Origin: an uncultured Clostridia bacterium
GTDB lineage: Bacteria; Bacillota; Clostridia; Oscillospirales; Acutalibacteraceae
Reading direction: 5' to 3'
Length of the DNA: 9,602 bases
NCBI GenBank assembly: GCA_947623765.1
Contig: CANQIG010000055.1
Span: forward strand, 1-9,602
The position numbers and the translations under genes are program-made. Positions 1 through 7,657 of the stretch are shown in pieces. Every line of letters begins with the position of its first letter. Position 1 is the first letter of the stretch. The notes below the pieces were generated by a model. That model was not told the origin of the DNA, ran no database searches, and was given only the letters and a program-made list of their open reading frames with translations.

Positions 1-143
1 GGGACCTCTCAAAAACAGTTTACCAGAAAGATATGAACAATACAAGTACGGACCGCCCGCAGCCCCGCCTTTTTTTGCACGGACGGCCCGGTTTTGTAGG
101 GGGACACAGACCTGCCATTTCGTGCCAAACGGAAAAAGAAATC
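1..143. other. Non-coding region upstream of dnaA
   Basis: I see no credible gene here. The stretch has two similar GC-rich segments, ACGGACCGCCC near base 50 and ACGGACGGCCC near base 80, separated by a run of seven T at about 69-75. No hairpin precedes that T run, so I do not call a terminator. No perfect TTATCCACA DnaA box is present. On the minus strand, TTGTAT (45-40), 17 bases and TAAACT (22-17, preceded by TGG) form a weak possible promoter reading off the left edge, where rpmH usually lies in Bacillota. The main DnaA-box cluster of oriC may lie to the left of the window. Confidence 0.5.
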
Positions 144-172
144 TGGACAAAAAACCGCGTCTGTGGTATAAT
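144..172 (+). promoter_or_regulatory. Probable dnaA promoter (sigma-A type)
   Basis: A -35 box TGGACA (144-149) is followed by a 17-base spacer and a perfect -10 box TATAAT (167-172). TGG directly before the -10 box gives an extended -10 element. Transcription should start near base 179, leaving a leader of about 120 bases before dnaA. The hexamers and spacing are seen directly; activity is inferred. Confidence 0.8.
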
Positions 173-176
173 CAAC

Positions 177-185
177 TGTGTATAG
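177..185 (-). promoter_or_regulatory. DnaA box at the dnaA transcription start
   Basis: TGTGTATAG reads CTATACACA on the minus strand, one mismatch from the DnaA-box consensus TTATNCACA. It lies over the expected transcription start of the promoter just upstream. DnaA repressing its own gene through boxes in its promoter is well known in several bacteria, so autoregulation is a reasonable inference. A single imperfect box can arise by chance. Confidence 0.5.
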
Positions 186-203
186 CTTACTCGAGGAGCG
201 AGA

Positions 204-235
204 GAAAAAAACGGGCGGGATCTCCGTCTTTTTTC
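204..235 (+). promoter_or_regulatory. Hairpin in the dnaA leader, possible attenuator
   Basis: The run of A at 205-210 can pair with six T at 229-234. The stem continues as ACGG (211-214) with CCGT (224-227), with C228 bulged, a nine-base loop, and a closing G204-C235 pair. The shape resembles a weak intrinsic terminator, but its T tract lies inside the stem and is followed by C. It lies in the transcribed leader, 66 bases before the dnaA start codon. The role is inferred only. Confidence 0.4.
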
Positions 236-300
236 GGGGAAACGGCCGGCGGAGCCGGACGCTCATCATCGCAGGAAGTATGCAGGAGGGAGTATGGGAA

Positions 301-1602
301 ATGGAATCTTTTTTGGAAGCATGGAACCTGATCTCGGAGAATCTGCGGTCCCAGATCACGGAGGTCAGCTATGACACGTGGTTCAGCAAACTGAAACCCG
401 TGTCCTTGGACTTCGACGAGGGCGTCGCAATCATTCAGGCGCCGAACGAATTCCATAAATCCACGCTGGAGCGCGGCTTTCACAAGTATCTGAACAACGC
501 CATTCAGAGCGTCTTCGGCCCGGAGATCACCTTCCGGCTCGTCACGCCGAACGAGCGGCCGGAGCGCAAAAAGACCGTGCAGACCGAGGAATACGAATAC
601 ACCTTCGATACGTTCATCGAGGGAAGCTCCAATAAATTCGCCTATGCCGCCTGCCGGTACGTCGCGAAGGAGCCCGCCAAAAACTACAACCCGCTCTTCA
701 TCTACGGCAACTCCGGCCTCGGCAAGACGCACCTGCTCAACGCCATCGGGCGGGAATTGAAGGACAACTTTCCGGAAATGAACGTCATCTACGTCAAGGG
801 CGACCAGTTTGCGAACGAGCTGATCGAGGCGATCCGCATCGGCTCCACGGCGGGCTTCCGCGAAAAGTACCGGAAGGCCGACGCACTGCTCATCGACGAC
901 ATCCAGTTCATCGCCGGCAAGGAATCGACGCAGGAGGAGTTCTTCCACACCTTCAACACGCTCTATGAGGCGAAGAAGCAGATCGTGCTCACGAGCGACC
1001 GCCCCCCGAAGGACATCGCGACGCTCGAGGACCGGCTCAAGACGCGCTTTGAATGGGGCCTCACCGCAGACATCCAGCCGCCGGACTACGAGACGCGCGT
1101 GGCCATCGTCCGGCGGAAGGCCGAGATCATCGGGCTGACGCTGCCCGACGCAGTCTGCGAATTCATCGGGATGCGGCTCAAAAGCAACATCCGCCAGCTC
1201 GAGGGGACCGTCAAAAAGCTCAAGGCGATCCAGCTCGTGGACGGGCTCACGCCCACCTACTCCACCGCGCAGCGCGCAATCAGCGACATCGTGACGAACG
1301 ACCAGCCGACGCCCGTCACCGTGGACAAGATCATCGAGGAGGTCGGCCGCACCTACGGCGTCTCCCCGCAGGACATCCGCTCCGCGAAGCGCAGCGCGAA
1401 CGTCTCCCTCGCGCGGCAGATCTCCATGTACGTCGTCCGGGAGATCACCGAGCTCTCGATGGTCGACATCGGACAGGCCTTCGGCGGGCGCGACCATTCG
1501 ACCGTCGTCTACGCGCTGCAGCAGGTCGAGGAGAAGATGCAGCGCGACTCCGTGCTCCGCGCCACGGTCTCCGACATCATCAAAAACATCCGCGACCGGT
1601 GA
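301..1602 (+). CDS. dnaA: Chromosomal replication initiator protein DnaA
   Basis: DnaA is the AAA+ ATPase that binds DnaA boxes at oriC, opens the duplex and helps load the replicative helicase. The protein is 433 aa. Domain I spans about residues 1-80, with a very short linker domain II. Walker A is GNSGLGKT (136-143), Walker B LIDD (197-200), sensor 1 LTSD (230-233), and the arginine-finger region EDRLKTRF contains R245 and R249. The C-terminal helix-turn-helix DNA-binding domain has the family signature GGRDHST (395-401). The start at 301 is chosen because AGGAGGG (284-290) sits 10 bases upstream and the protein then begins MESFLEAW, as the family does. The frame stays open back to a GTG at 178, but that codon lies at the expected transcription start. 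An ATG at 280 overlaps the ribosome binding site. Regulation is probably by the upstream promoter and DnaA box. Confidence 0.98.
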   Translation: MESFLEAWNLISENLRSQITEVSYDTWFSKLKPVSLDFDEGVAIIQAPNEFHKSTLERGFHKYLNNAIQSVFGPEITFRLVTPNERPERKKTVQTEEYEYTFDTFIEGSSNKFAYAACRYVAKEPAKNYNPLFIYGNSGLGKTHLLNAIGRELKDNFPEMNVIYVKGDQFANELIEAIRIGSTAGFREKYRKADALLIDDIQFIAGKESTQEEFFHTFNTLYEAKKQIVLTSDRPPKDIATLEDRLKTRFEWGLTADIQPPDYETRVAIVRRKAEIIGLTLPDAVCEFIGMRLKSNIRQLEGTVKKLKAIQLVDGLTPTYSTAQRAISDIVTNDQPTPVTVDKIIEEVGRTYGVSPQDIRSAKRSANVSLARQISMYVVREITELSMVDIGQAFGGRDHSTVVYALQQVEEKMQRDSVLRATVSDIIKNIRDR

Positions 1603-1765
1603 GCGGCAGATTTTTCACATTTTCCCAACATTCCACAGCGCTCTGTCCACATCCGTGTGCAAGGATTTTTCGGATTCCACCGGCTCCACGGGATTTGCAC
1701 AGCGCGTTTTGAAAAACTTTCGCGCCGTTCATCCCGAGATCCCCGGACTTTTTGCAGTTTTCAAG

Positions 1766-1791
1766 TTTTTCACAGCCCCTACTACGACTGC
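1766..1791 (+). promoter_or_regulatory. Candidate DnaA box plus DnaA-trio unwinding motif
   Basis: The box TTTTTCACA (1766-1774) is followed by a short GC spacer (1775-1778) and CTACTACGACTGC (1779-1791), then A/T-richer sequence. The known basal unwinding system of bacterial origins is DnaA box, GC-rich spacer, and repeated trios reading 3'-GAT-5' on the opposite strand. The first two triplets here fit exactly; the next two are degenerate. The arrangement is seen directly; function is inferred. Confidence 0.45.
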
Positions 1792-1852
1792 GAAAGTATA
1801 TCTATCCTTTGAGAGAGAATTCTAAAAGACTTTCGGAGCAGAGAACAGCGCG

Positions 1853-1918
1853 GACAGCGCGATGCAAAACGCTTTTGCTTTCTTTTCTTTTCTTTTCGGA
1901 AAAGAAAGGAGAAAGGAG
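1853..1918 (+). repeat. Twin-hairpin leader element before dnaN, related to the gyrA-side repeats
   Basis: The first hairpin is GCAAAACGCTTTTGC (1864-1878). The second pairs 1883-1896 with 1900-1913 around a CGG loop: 14 base pairs, two of them G-U. Bases 1853-1878 match 7841-7866 in the gyrB-gyrA gap at 23 of 26 positions, and the second hairpin has the same CTTTTCTT/AGAAAAG character. The second stem covers the first of two purine-rich ribosome binding sites (AAGGAG, 1906-1911) and leaves AGGAG at 1914-1918 just outside. An effect on dnaN translation or mRNA stability is possible but unproven. Confidence 0.6.
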
Positions 1919-1928
1919 AAACAAATTC

Positions 1929-3035
1929 ATGTTATTTACCGTAGAAAAAAAGATCCTGACCGAGGCGGTGACCAACCTGCTGCGGGCGGTCTCGGCGAAG
2001 ACCTCCGTGCCGTCCCTGGAGGGGATCCTCATCAAGGCGGAGGACGACCATCTGATGCTCTCCGCGTACGACCTCGAGATCGGGATGCAGACGAATATCC
2101 CGGCGTTCGTGCAGGAAAAAGGCGCGATCATCCTGACCGCGCGGCTGTTCTCCGAGATCGTGCGGAAGTCGCCGGACGAGAACATCACCGTCGAGACCGA
2201 CCAGCGCTTCACCGCGACGATCAATTCCGGCGTGAGCAGCTTCACGATCATCGGCATGAACCCGGAAGAATTCCCGGACCTGCCGAAGGTCACCGACACC
2301 GACGTGCTCTCGCTGCCGTCGAATGTGCTCAAGAGCATGATCCGGCAGACGCTGTTCGCCGTCGCGGATTCCACGGCGAAACCCATCCATCAGGGCAGTC
2401 TGTTCCGCATCGAGGACGGGAAGCTCGACGTCGTGTCCGTAGACGGCTATCGGCTCGCGCTCAGAAGGGAGCCGATCCAGTATGAGGGCGAGCTCGATTT
2501 CGTCGTGCCCGGAAAGACGCTCGGCGAGGTGCTGCGCCTTTTGAACGACGACGATTCCCCCGTGGAGATCTGCCCGTCGCGGCGGCACATCCTGTTCAAG
2601 ATCGAAAATTACACCGTCCTCTCCACGCTGCTCGAGGGCGAGTTTCTCGATTACCGGAACGCGCTCCCGAAGGATTCCAAGACGAACGTCACCGTCTCGA
2701 CCCGCAGCATGATGGAGAGCGTGGAGCGCGTCTCCCTGCTCATCACCGATCGGCTCAAGTCGCCCGTGCGCTGTATGTTCGGCGAAGGGACCATCCGTCT
2801 GCTCTGCACGACGACGATGGGCCGCGCCAGCGACCAGCTCGACGCCGAGGTGGAGGGCGCGCCGCTCGAGATCGGGTTCAACAACAAGTATCTGCTCGAC
2901 GCGCTGCGCAGCGCGGAGGTGGATGAGATCCGCATGCTGCTCGGCGGCCCGATCAGCCCGATGCTGATCCGCCCGAAGGAGGGCGACAGCTTCTCCTTCC
3001 TCGTGCTGCCGGTGCGCCTGAGGACCGAGGGCTGA
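1929..3035 (+). CDS. dnaN: DNA polymerase III beta subunit (sliding clamp)
   Basis: DnaN forms the ring-shaped homodimer that tethers DNA polymerase III to DNA and recruits ligase, repair polymerases and mismatch-repair proteins. The protein is 368 aa, the usual size, with three clamp repeats of about 120 residues. Recognisable family segments are EEFPDLP (113-119), VDGYRLA (171-177), LEGEFLDYRNALPK (235-248) and GFNNKYLLDAL (316-326). The C-terminus LVLPVRL corresponds to the usual LxMPMRL end that lines the partner-binding pocket, with four extra residues (RTEG). The start at 1929 is chosen because AAGGAG and AGGAG sites end 10-17 bases upstream and MLFTVEKKIL is a typical clamp beginning. 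It leads a closely spaced gene set through the zinc-ribbon gene. Its leader has an unusual twin hairpin that may tune expression. Confidence 0.97.
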   Translation: MLFTVEKKILTEAVTNLLRAVSAKTSVPSLEGILIKAEDDHLMLSAYDLEIGMQTNIPAFVQEKGAIILTARLFSEIVRKSPDENITVETDQRFTATINSGVSSFTIIGMNPEEFPDLPKVTDTDVLSLPSNVLKSMIRQTLFAVADSTAKPIHQGSLFRIEDGKLDVVSVDGYRLALRREPIQYEGELDFVVPGKTLGEVLRLLNDDDSPVEICPSRRHILFKIENYTVLSTLLEGEFLDYRNALPKDSKTNVTVSTRSMMESVERVSLLITDRLKSPVRCMFGEGTIRLLCTTTMGRASDQLDAEVEGAPLEIGFNNKYLLDALRSAEVDEIRMLLGGPISPMLIRPKEGDSFSFLVLPVRLRTEG

Positions 3036-3069
3036 TTCTCCGCATTTTTTAAAAAACAGGTGGAAAACT

Positions 3070-3303
3070 ATGGAGGAGATCATTGAGATCACAACCGAAT
3101 TTATCCGGCTCGACCACCTTCTGAAGCTCGGCGGCGCGACCGATACCGGCGGACAGGCGAAGTTTGCGATCCAAAACGGCGAGGTGACGGTGAACGGCGA
3201 GGTCTGCACGATGCGCGGGAAGAAAATGCGCAGCGGGGACACCGCGTCGTACGGCGGCAGGCGCTGGACCGTGCGCGGCCCGGTCCCGGGATGGTCCGCA
3301 TGA
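3070..3303 (+). CDS. yaaA: S4-domain RNA-binding protein (YaaA/RlbA-like)
   Basis: A 77-aa protein made almost entirely of one S4 domain, a small RNA-binding fold. The domain covers about residues 10-62: the FIRLDHLLKLGGATDTGGQAK helices followed by the strand segment GEVTVNGEVCTMRGKKMRSGD. Genes of this type sit between dnaN and recF in many Bacillota; in B. subtilis the gene is yaaA (rlbA), linked to ribosome assembly. The ATG at 3070 has AGGTGG (3058-3063) six bases upstream. It follows dnaN by 34 bases and overlaps recF by ATGA, which suggests coupled translation. The short gap before it contains TTTTTTAAAAAA (3045-3056), not a terminator. The family is clear; the exact RNA target is unknown. 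Confidence 0.9.
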   Translation: MEEIIEITTEFIRLDHLLKLGGATDTGGQAKFAIQNGEVTVNGEVCTMRGKKMRSGDTASYGGRRWTVRGPVPGWSA

Positions 3304-4421
3304 CCGTGGAACGGCTCGCGTTCCGGCAGTTCCGCAACCTTGCGGAAGACGCCGTCGAACCGGACCCCGGCATCAACGTCATCTACGGGGAGAACGCGCA
3401 GGGAAAAACGAACCTGCTCGAGGCCGTCTGGCTCTTTACCGGGGGACATTCCTTCCGTGGCACGAAGGACGCGGAGCTGCCGCGTCTCGTCGACGGGAAG
3501 AGCGCGGCGGAGGCCGCGCTCTCCATGCGCGTGTTCTCCGAAGGGCGGACGCAGGAGCTCCGGCTGCTGTTCCAAAACGGCAGAAGGAGCAGCGTCATCA
3601 ACGGCGTGGAAAAGCGGAACGGCTCGGCGCTCGTCGGGAAATTCTGCGCGGTGATCTTTTCCCCGGAGCACCTCCTGCTCGTCAAGGAGGGGCCGGCGCG
3701 GCGGCGGTCGTTTCTCGACGGCGCGCTCTGCCAGATGAAGCCCTCCTTCGCGCGCACGCTGTCGCATTACAACCGCGCGCTTTTGCAGCGGAACACGCTC
3801 CTGAAGGACGCCGTGCGGCACCCGGAGCTGCTCGATACGCTCGACATCTGGAACGAGCGGCTGGTGCTCTTCGGCGTGGACGTGGTGCTTGAGCGCATCG
3901 CGTTCTGCCGGGCGCTCAGCCCGCGCGCGGCGGAGATCTACCGCGGCATCGCGCAGGGAAAGGAAGAGATCTCCCTCGACTACGCGCCGTTTGACGGCGC
4001 CGATACGCCCGACGCGCTGCGCGAGCACTTTTCGCAGTCGCTGCGGCGCTTGGAAAAGGCCGATTTTCGCGCCGGATTTACGTCTGTGGGCCCACATCGG
4101 GACGATCTCGACATCCGCATCGACGGGCTCTCCGCGCGCACCTACGGCTCGCAGGGACAGCAGCGGAGCATCGTGCTCGCGCTCAAGCTCGCGGAGGCGG
4201 ATGTGCTCTTCGCCGCGACCGGCGAGCGGCCGGTGATCCTGCTCGACGACGTGATGAGCGAGCTCGATACCTCCCGGCGGGACTATCTTCTGAACCACAT
4301 CGAGGGGCGGCAGGTCTTTCTCACCTGCTGCGACCCCGAGACCGTTCGCCTGATGGGAAAGGGCAAGCGCTTTTCCGTCTCCGGCGGAAAGATACAGGCG
4401 GCGCCGCCGGCGGGCGGCTGA
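3300..4421 (+). CDS. recF: DNA replication and repair protein RecF
   Basis: RecF is an SMC-like ATPase that, with RecO and RecR, helps load RecA at single-strand gaps next to duplex DNA and supports restart of stalled forks. The protein is 373 aa, the normal length. Walker A is GENAQGKT (30-37) in the typical INVIYGENAQGKTNLLEA context. The family segment SPEHLLLVKEGPARRRSFLD follows in the middle. The ABC signature is SQGQQR (284-289), and Walker B is LLDD (314-317) with the following SELD. I choose the ATG at 3300, which overlaps the previous stop codon as ATGA and gives MTVERLAFRQFRNL, aligned with usual RecF beginnings. An in-frame ATG at 3291 would add three residues. Translation is probably coupled to the S4 gene. 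Confidence 0.97.
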   Translation: MTVERLAFRQFRNLAEDAVEPDPGINVIYGENAQGKTNLLEAVWLFTGGHSFRGTKDAELPRLVDGKSAAEAALSMRVFSEGRTQELRLLFQNGRRSSVINGVEKRNGSALVGKFCAVIFSPEHLLLVKEGPARRRSFLDGALCQMKPSFARTLSHYNRALLQRNTLLKDAVRHPELLDTLDIWNERLVLFGVDVVLERIAFCRALSPRAAEIYRGIAQGKEEISLDYAPFDGADTPDALREHFSQSLRRLEKADFRAGFTSVGPHRDDLDIRIDGLSARTYGSQGQQRSIVLALKLAEADVLFAATGERPVILLDDVMSELDTSRRDYLLNHIEGRQVFLTCCDPETVRLMGKGKRFSVSGGKIQAAPPAGG

Positions 4422-4448
4422 CGCCGAAGTTATTCAAAAAAATTGCCT

Positions 4449-4745
4449 ATGTTTATGCATCTTGGCCTTGGCGTCATCGTCCGCGAGGAGGACGTCATCG
4501 GCATTTTTGATCTGGAGAACACGACCGGTTCCGCGGCGACGAAGCGCTTTCTGCGCCGCGCGCAGGAGGAGGACCGCGTGGAGGAGGTCTGCGTCGATCT
4601 GCCCCGCTCGTTCGTCGTCTGCGCAAACGGGCCGGTGGAGCGCGTCTATCTCGCGCAGGTCGCGCCATCGACGCTGCTGCGGCGTTCGCGGGCGGACGTC
4701 AGCGGCCACGGGCCGCGCCATACGCACAGGAGACCGCCGGTGTGA
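4449..4745 (+). CDS. remB: RemB/YaaB-like DUF370 protein (extracellular matrix regulator family)
   Basis: A 98-aa protein with the DUF370 pattern in its first 80 residues: MFMHLGLGVIVREEDVIGIFDLE at the start, a helical TKRFLRRAQEE segment, then SFVVC, VERVYLAQVAPSTLLRR. In B. subtilis yaaB (remB) lies in the same place between recF and gyrB. The related RemA is a DNA-binding activator of biofilm matrix genes; the role of RemB is less settled. The tail after residue 80 (SRADVSGHGPRHTHRRPPV) is basic and not part of the core. No Shine-Dalgarno site precedes the start: the 27 bases after recF are A-rich. An in-frame TTG at 4443 could be used instead. Translation may rely on ribosomes ending recF. 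The family is fairly sure; the function here is unknown. Confidence 0.85.
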   Translation: MFMHLGLGVIVREEDVIGIFDLENTTGSAATKRFLRRAQEEDRVEEVCVDLPRSFVVCANGPVERVYLAQVAPSTLLRRSRADVSGHGPRHTHRRPPV

Positions 4746-4772
4746 TCCGGCCTTGAAGGAGGAGAAAACGGT

Positions 4773-5183
4773 ATGCAGTATTTTGGGATCCCGACGTGCC
4801 CGTACTGTAAGAAGCGCGTCAACATCATCCGCACATGGCGGCTCAAGCGCGAGGGCGAGTACAAGTGCCCGCGCTGCGGCGGCATCTCCAACGTGTATCT
4901 CTCGCCGCTGGTCTATGTCTTCGCGACCGTCGCGATCTTTGCCGGGATCTGCATTTATTTCTTCCATAAGTTCGTGCTCGACGATATCGGGCTCTTTACG
5001 TGCCTGTATATCTTCATTCCCTTCGCGGGGTTCTTCCTGATCAGCCTGTTCATGGTCTACCTGAAAAAGCCGGTCATCAAGCGCGTGCAGCCGCGGGAAG
5101 AAATGCCGCGCAGCGCGCCGCCCCGCCGCAGGAAAAACGACCGCTTTTCCGAGGTCAATTCCGGGCGGTACAGGGACAACTGA
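4773..5183 (+). CDS. Zinc-ribbon membrane protein of unknown function
   Basis: A 136-aa protein that I cannot name. Residues 1-40 hold two CxxC pairs, C9-x2-C12 and C32-x2-C35, about 20 residues apart, a classic zinc ribbon. Two hydrophobic helices follow at about 45-64 and 72-96, with a short loop (HKFVLDD) between them. The last 40 residues are hydrophilic, mostly basic and proline/arginine-rich, and probably cytoplasmic. There is no signal peptide. The start at 4773 has an excellent AAGGAGGAG site (4756-4764) eight bases upstream. It follows remB by 27 bases and is the last gene before a terminator, so it is probably co-transcribed with dnaN-recF-remB. The first pair, TCPYC, resembles a glutaredoxin motif, but the second pair and lack of a thioredoxin fold favour metal binding. 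It could link membrane and chromosome; that is speculation. Confidence 0.85.
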   Translation: MQYFGIPTCPYCKKRVNIIRTWRLKREGEYKCPRCGGISNVYLSPLVYVFATVAIFAGICIYFFHKFVLDDIGLFTCLYIFIPFAGFFLISLFMVYLKKPVIKRVQPREEMPRSAPPRRRKNDRFSEVNSGRYRDN

Positions 5184-5191
5184 AAACGGAG

Positions 5192-5244
5192 AACGGACCG
5201 ATCTCTCCCGGCGGAACGCGCCGCGCGAAGACGGCCCGTTTTTT
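5192..5244 (+). terminator. Intrinsic terminator after the dnaN-to-zinc-ribbon operon
   Basis: AACGGACCG (5192-5200) pairs with CGGCCCGTT (5232-5240), eight of nine positions. An inner stem CGGCG (5209-5213) with CGCCG (5219-5223) lies in the loop. Six T follow (5239-5244), with further T runs at 5250-5255 and 5259-5264. It begins nine bases after the stop codon at 5183. Together these support a rho-independent terminator, although the long loop makes the stem less certain. Confidence 0.65.
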
Positions 5245-5274
5245 GCCGCTTTTTTCGCTTTTTTAAGGAGAAAC

Positions 5275-5326
5275 AGAGGCCGCGCCTCTTGAAAAATCCC
5301 CGCTTTCGTGGTATACTATATATAAT
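5275..5326 (+). promoter_or_regulatory. gyrB promoter with inverted repeat against the -35 box
   Basis: The -35 box TTGAAA (5289-5294), a 17-base spacer and the -10 box TATACT (5312-5317) preceded by TGG make a strong sigma-A type promoter. A second TATAAT (5321-5326) lies downstream but lacks a matching -35 box. A perfect inverted repeat AGAGGC-CGC-GCCTCT (5275-5289) touches the -35 box and could be an operator or simply a stable stem. The leader before gyrB would be short, about 35 bases. Confidence 0.8.
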
Positions 5327-5361
5327 ATTGACCGGCTGAAAAATGCCGAAGGAGCTTTTGA

Positions 5362-7305
<1,944 letters not shown>

Positions 7306-7310
7306 GGTCG

Positions 7311-7331
7311 CCAAGGGGCTCCGCCCCTTGG
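7311..7331 (+). repeat. GC-rich perfect hairpin just after gyrB
   Basis: Nine bases CCAAGGGGC (7311-7319) pair perfectly with GCCCCTTGG (7323-7331) around a TCC loop, starting six bases after the gyrB stop codon. No T run follows, so it is not a standard terminator, although it could protect the gyrB mRNA 3' end. The sequence GGTCGC occurs at 7306, 7343 and 7354 around it. Similar CAAGGGGC hairpins are, from memory, common intergenic repeats in this bacterial group. Confidence 0.65.
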
Positions 7332-7357
7332 AACCCATTTACGGTCGCGCCAAGGTC

Positions 7358-7396
7358 GCGCTTTTCTGAAGAAAAGCGCCCAAAAGACTTTGACGT
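7358..7396 (-). repeat. M5 twin-hairpin module, inverted copy
   Basis: A hairpin with arms GCGCTTTTCT (7358-7367) and AGAAAAGCGC (7370-7379) is followed by CAAAAGACTTTG (7381-7392). Read on the minus strand this gives the same order as the copies at 7850 and 8191: a short AAAGTCTTTTG hairpin, then the CTTTTCTTCAGAAAAG hairpin. It is more diverged than those two from each other. It opens the gap, while a copy in the other orientation closes it. Confidence 0.65.
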
Positions 7397-7510
7397 GTCT
7401 CGACCATTGGTTCGTTAAATATTGATAAGTGCGGTGCTCCACCGGAAGCCTCGCCTACGGCGCTGAGTAAGGGACTGAGAGCACCCCGACGAAGCAATAA
7501 TCTCGGATAC

Positions 7511-7588
7511 AGCCCGTTCCGTTTGCCCTGTGCTGGCTTGCGGGGGACCGGAAGAATCCCTTTTCCCACACAGCACCCACGTCGCGGG
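7511..7588 (+). repeat. M1-M2 module, copy 1
   Basis: It begins AGCCCGTTCCGTTTGCCCTG, continues through a GGACCGGAAGAATCCC segment and ends in TTTTCCCACACAGCACCCAC. It aligns with 7720-7798 and 7902-7980. It lacks the CAGGC-AGA lead-in hairpin arm that precedes the other copies. Confidence 0.55.
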
Positions 7589-7615
7589 CTGCGTGGACGA
7601 AGATTGCACAATCAG

Positions 7616-7655
7616 TAAGCGCGCGCCCCGCGACGAAACGGCCTTTGGCCGCGGC
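7616..7655 (+). repeat. M3 module, copy 1
   Basis: TAAGCGCGCG, then CCCCGCGACGAAACGGCC, then TTTGGCCGCGG. It contains the self-complementary CGGCCTTTGGCCG. The second copy at 8006-8055 carries an extra CTTGCGCGCA-like stretch but is otherwise almost identical. Confidence 0.6.
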
Positions 7656-7657
7656 AC

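Larger units (their letters stand above)
1603..1928. other. dnaA-dnaN intergenic region, candidate part of oriC
   Basis: No gene is visible in these 326 bases. Several sequences resemble the DnaA box TTATNCACA: TTTTTCACA at 1611-1619 and again at 1766-1774 (one mismatch each), CTGTCCACA at 1643-1651 and ATTTGCACA at 1693-1701 (two mismatches each). From about 1793 the sequence becomes richer in A and T, ending in a pyrimidine tract at 1879-1897. In Bacillus subtilis and relatives the dnaA-dnaN gap holds DnaA boxes and the unwinding element, so an origin role is likely by position. I see no convincing dnaN promoter and no terminator after dnaA, so dnaN may be read partly from the dnaA promoter. 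Confidence 0.55.

Noticed and set aside
17..45. Minus-strand promoter for a divergent gene such as rpmH
   Set aside because: TTGTAT and TAAACT are each weak matches, and the gene would lie outside the window. It is mentioned in the upstream-region entry but not called as a feature.
60..100. Terminator from an upstream gene
   Set aside because: The T run at about 69-75 is not preceded by a G/C stem that pairs; the C-rich side has no matching G-rich arm.
178..300. Longer DnaA starting at GTG 178
   Set aside because: The codon lies at the expected transcription start without a ribosome binding site, and the extra 41 residues do not resemble DnaA. The ATG at 301 has a good site and a family-like N-terminus.
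1932..4298. Very long open frame on the minus strand opposite dnaN and recF
   Set aside because: It is antisense to strongly supported genes and reflects high-GC codon bias. Its translation is charged and low-complexity, with no recognisable domain. The similar minus-strand frames opposite dnaA (187-1497) and gyrB (5263-7338) are rejected for the same reason.
4773..5183. Glutaredoxin-like protein based on the CPYC motif
   Set aside because: A second CxxC pair about 20 residues later and two membrane helices fit a zinc ribbon; there is no thioredoxin-fold length or cis-proline region.
5265..5340. Short gene starting at TTG 5289 after AAGGAG 5265-5270
   Set aside because: The spacing is too long, the frame is only about 17 codons, and it overlaps the gyrB promoter.
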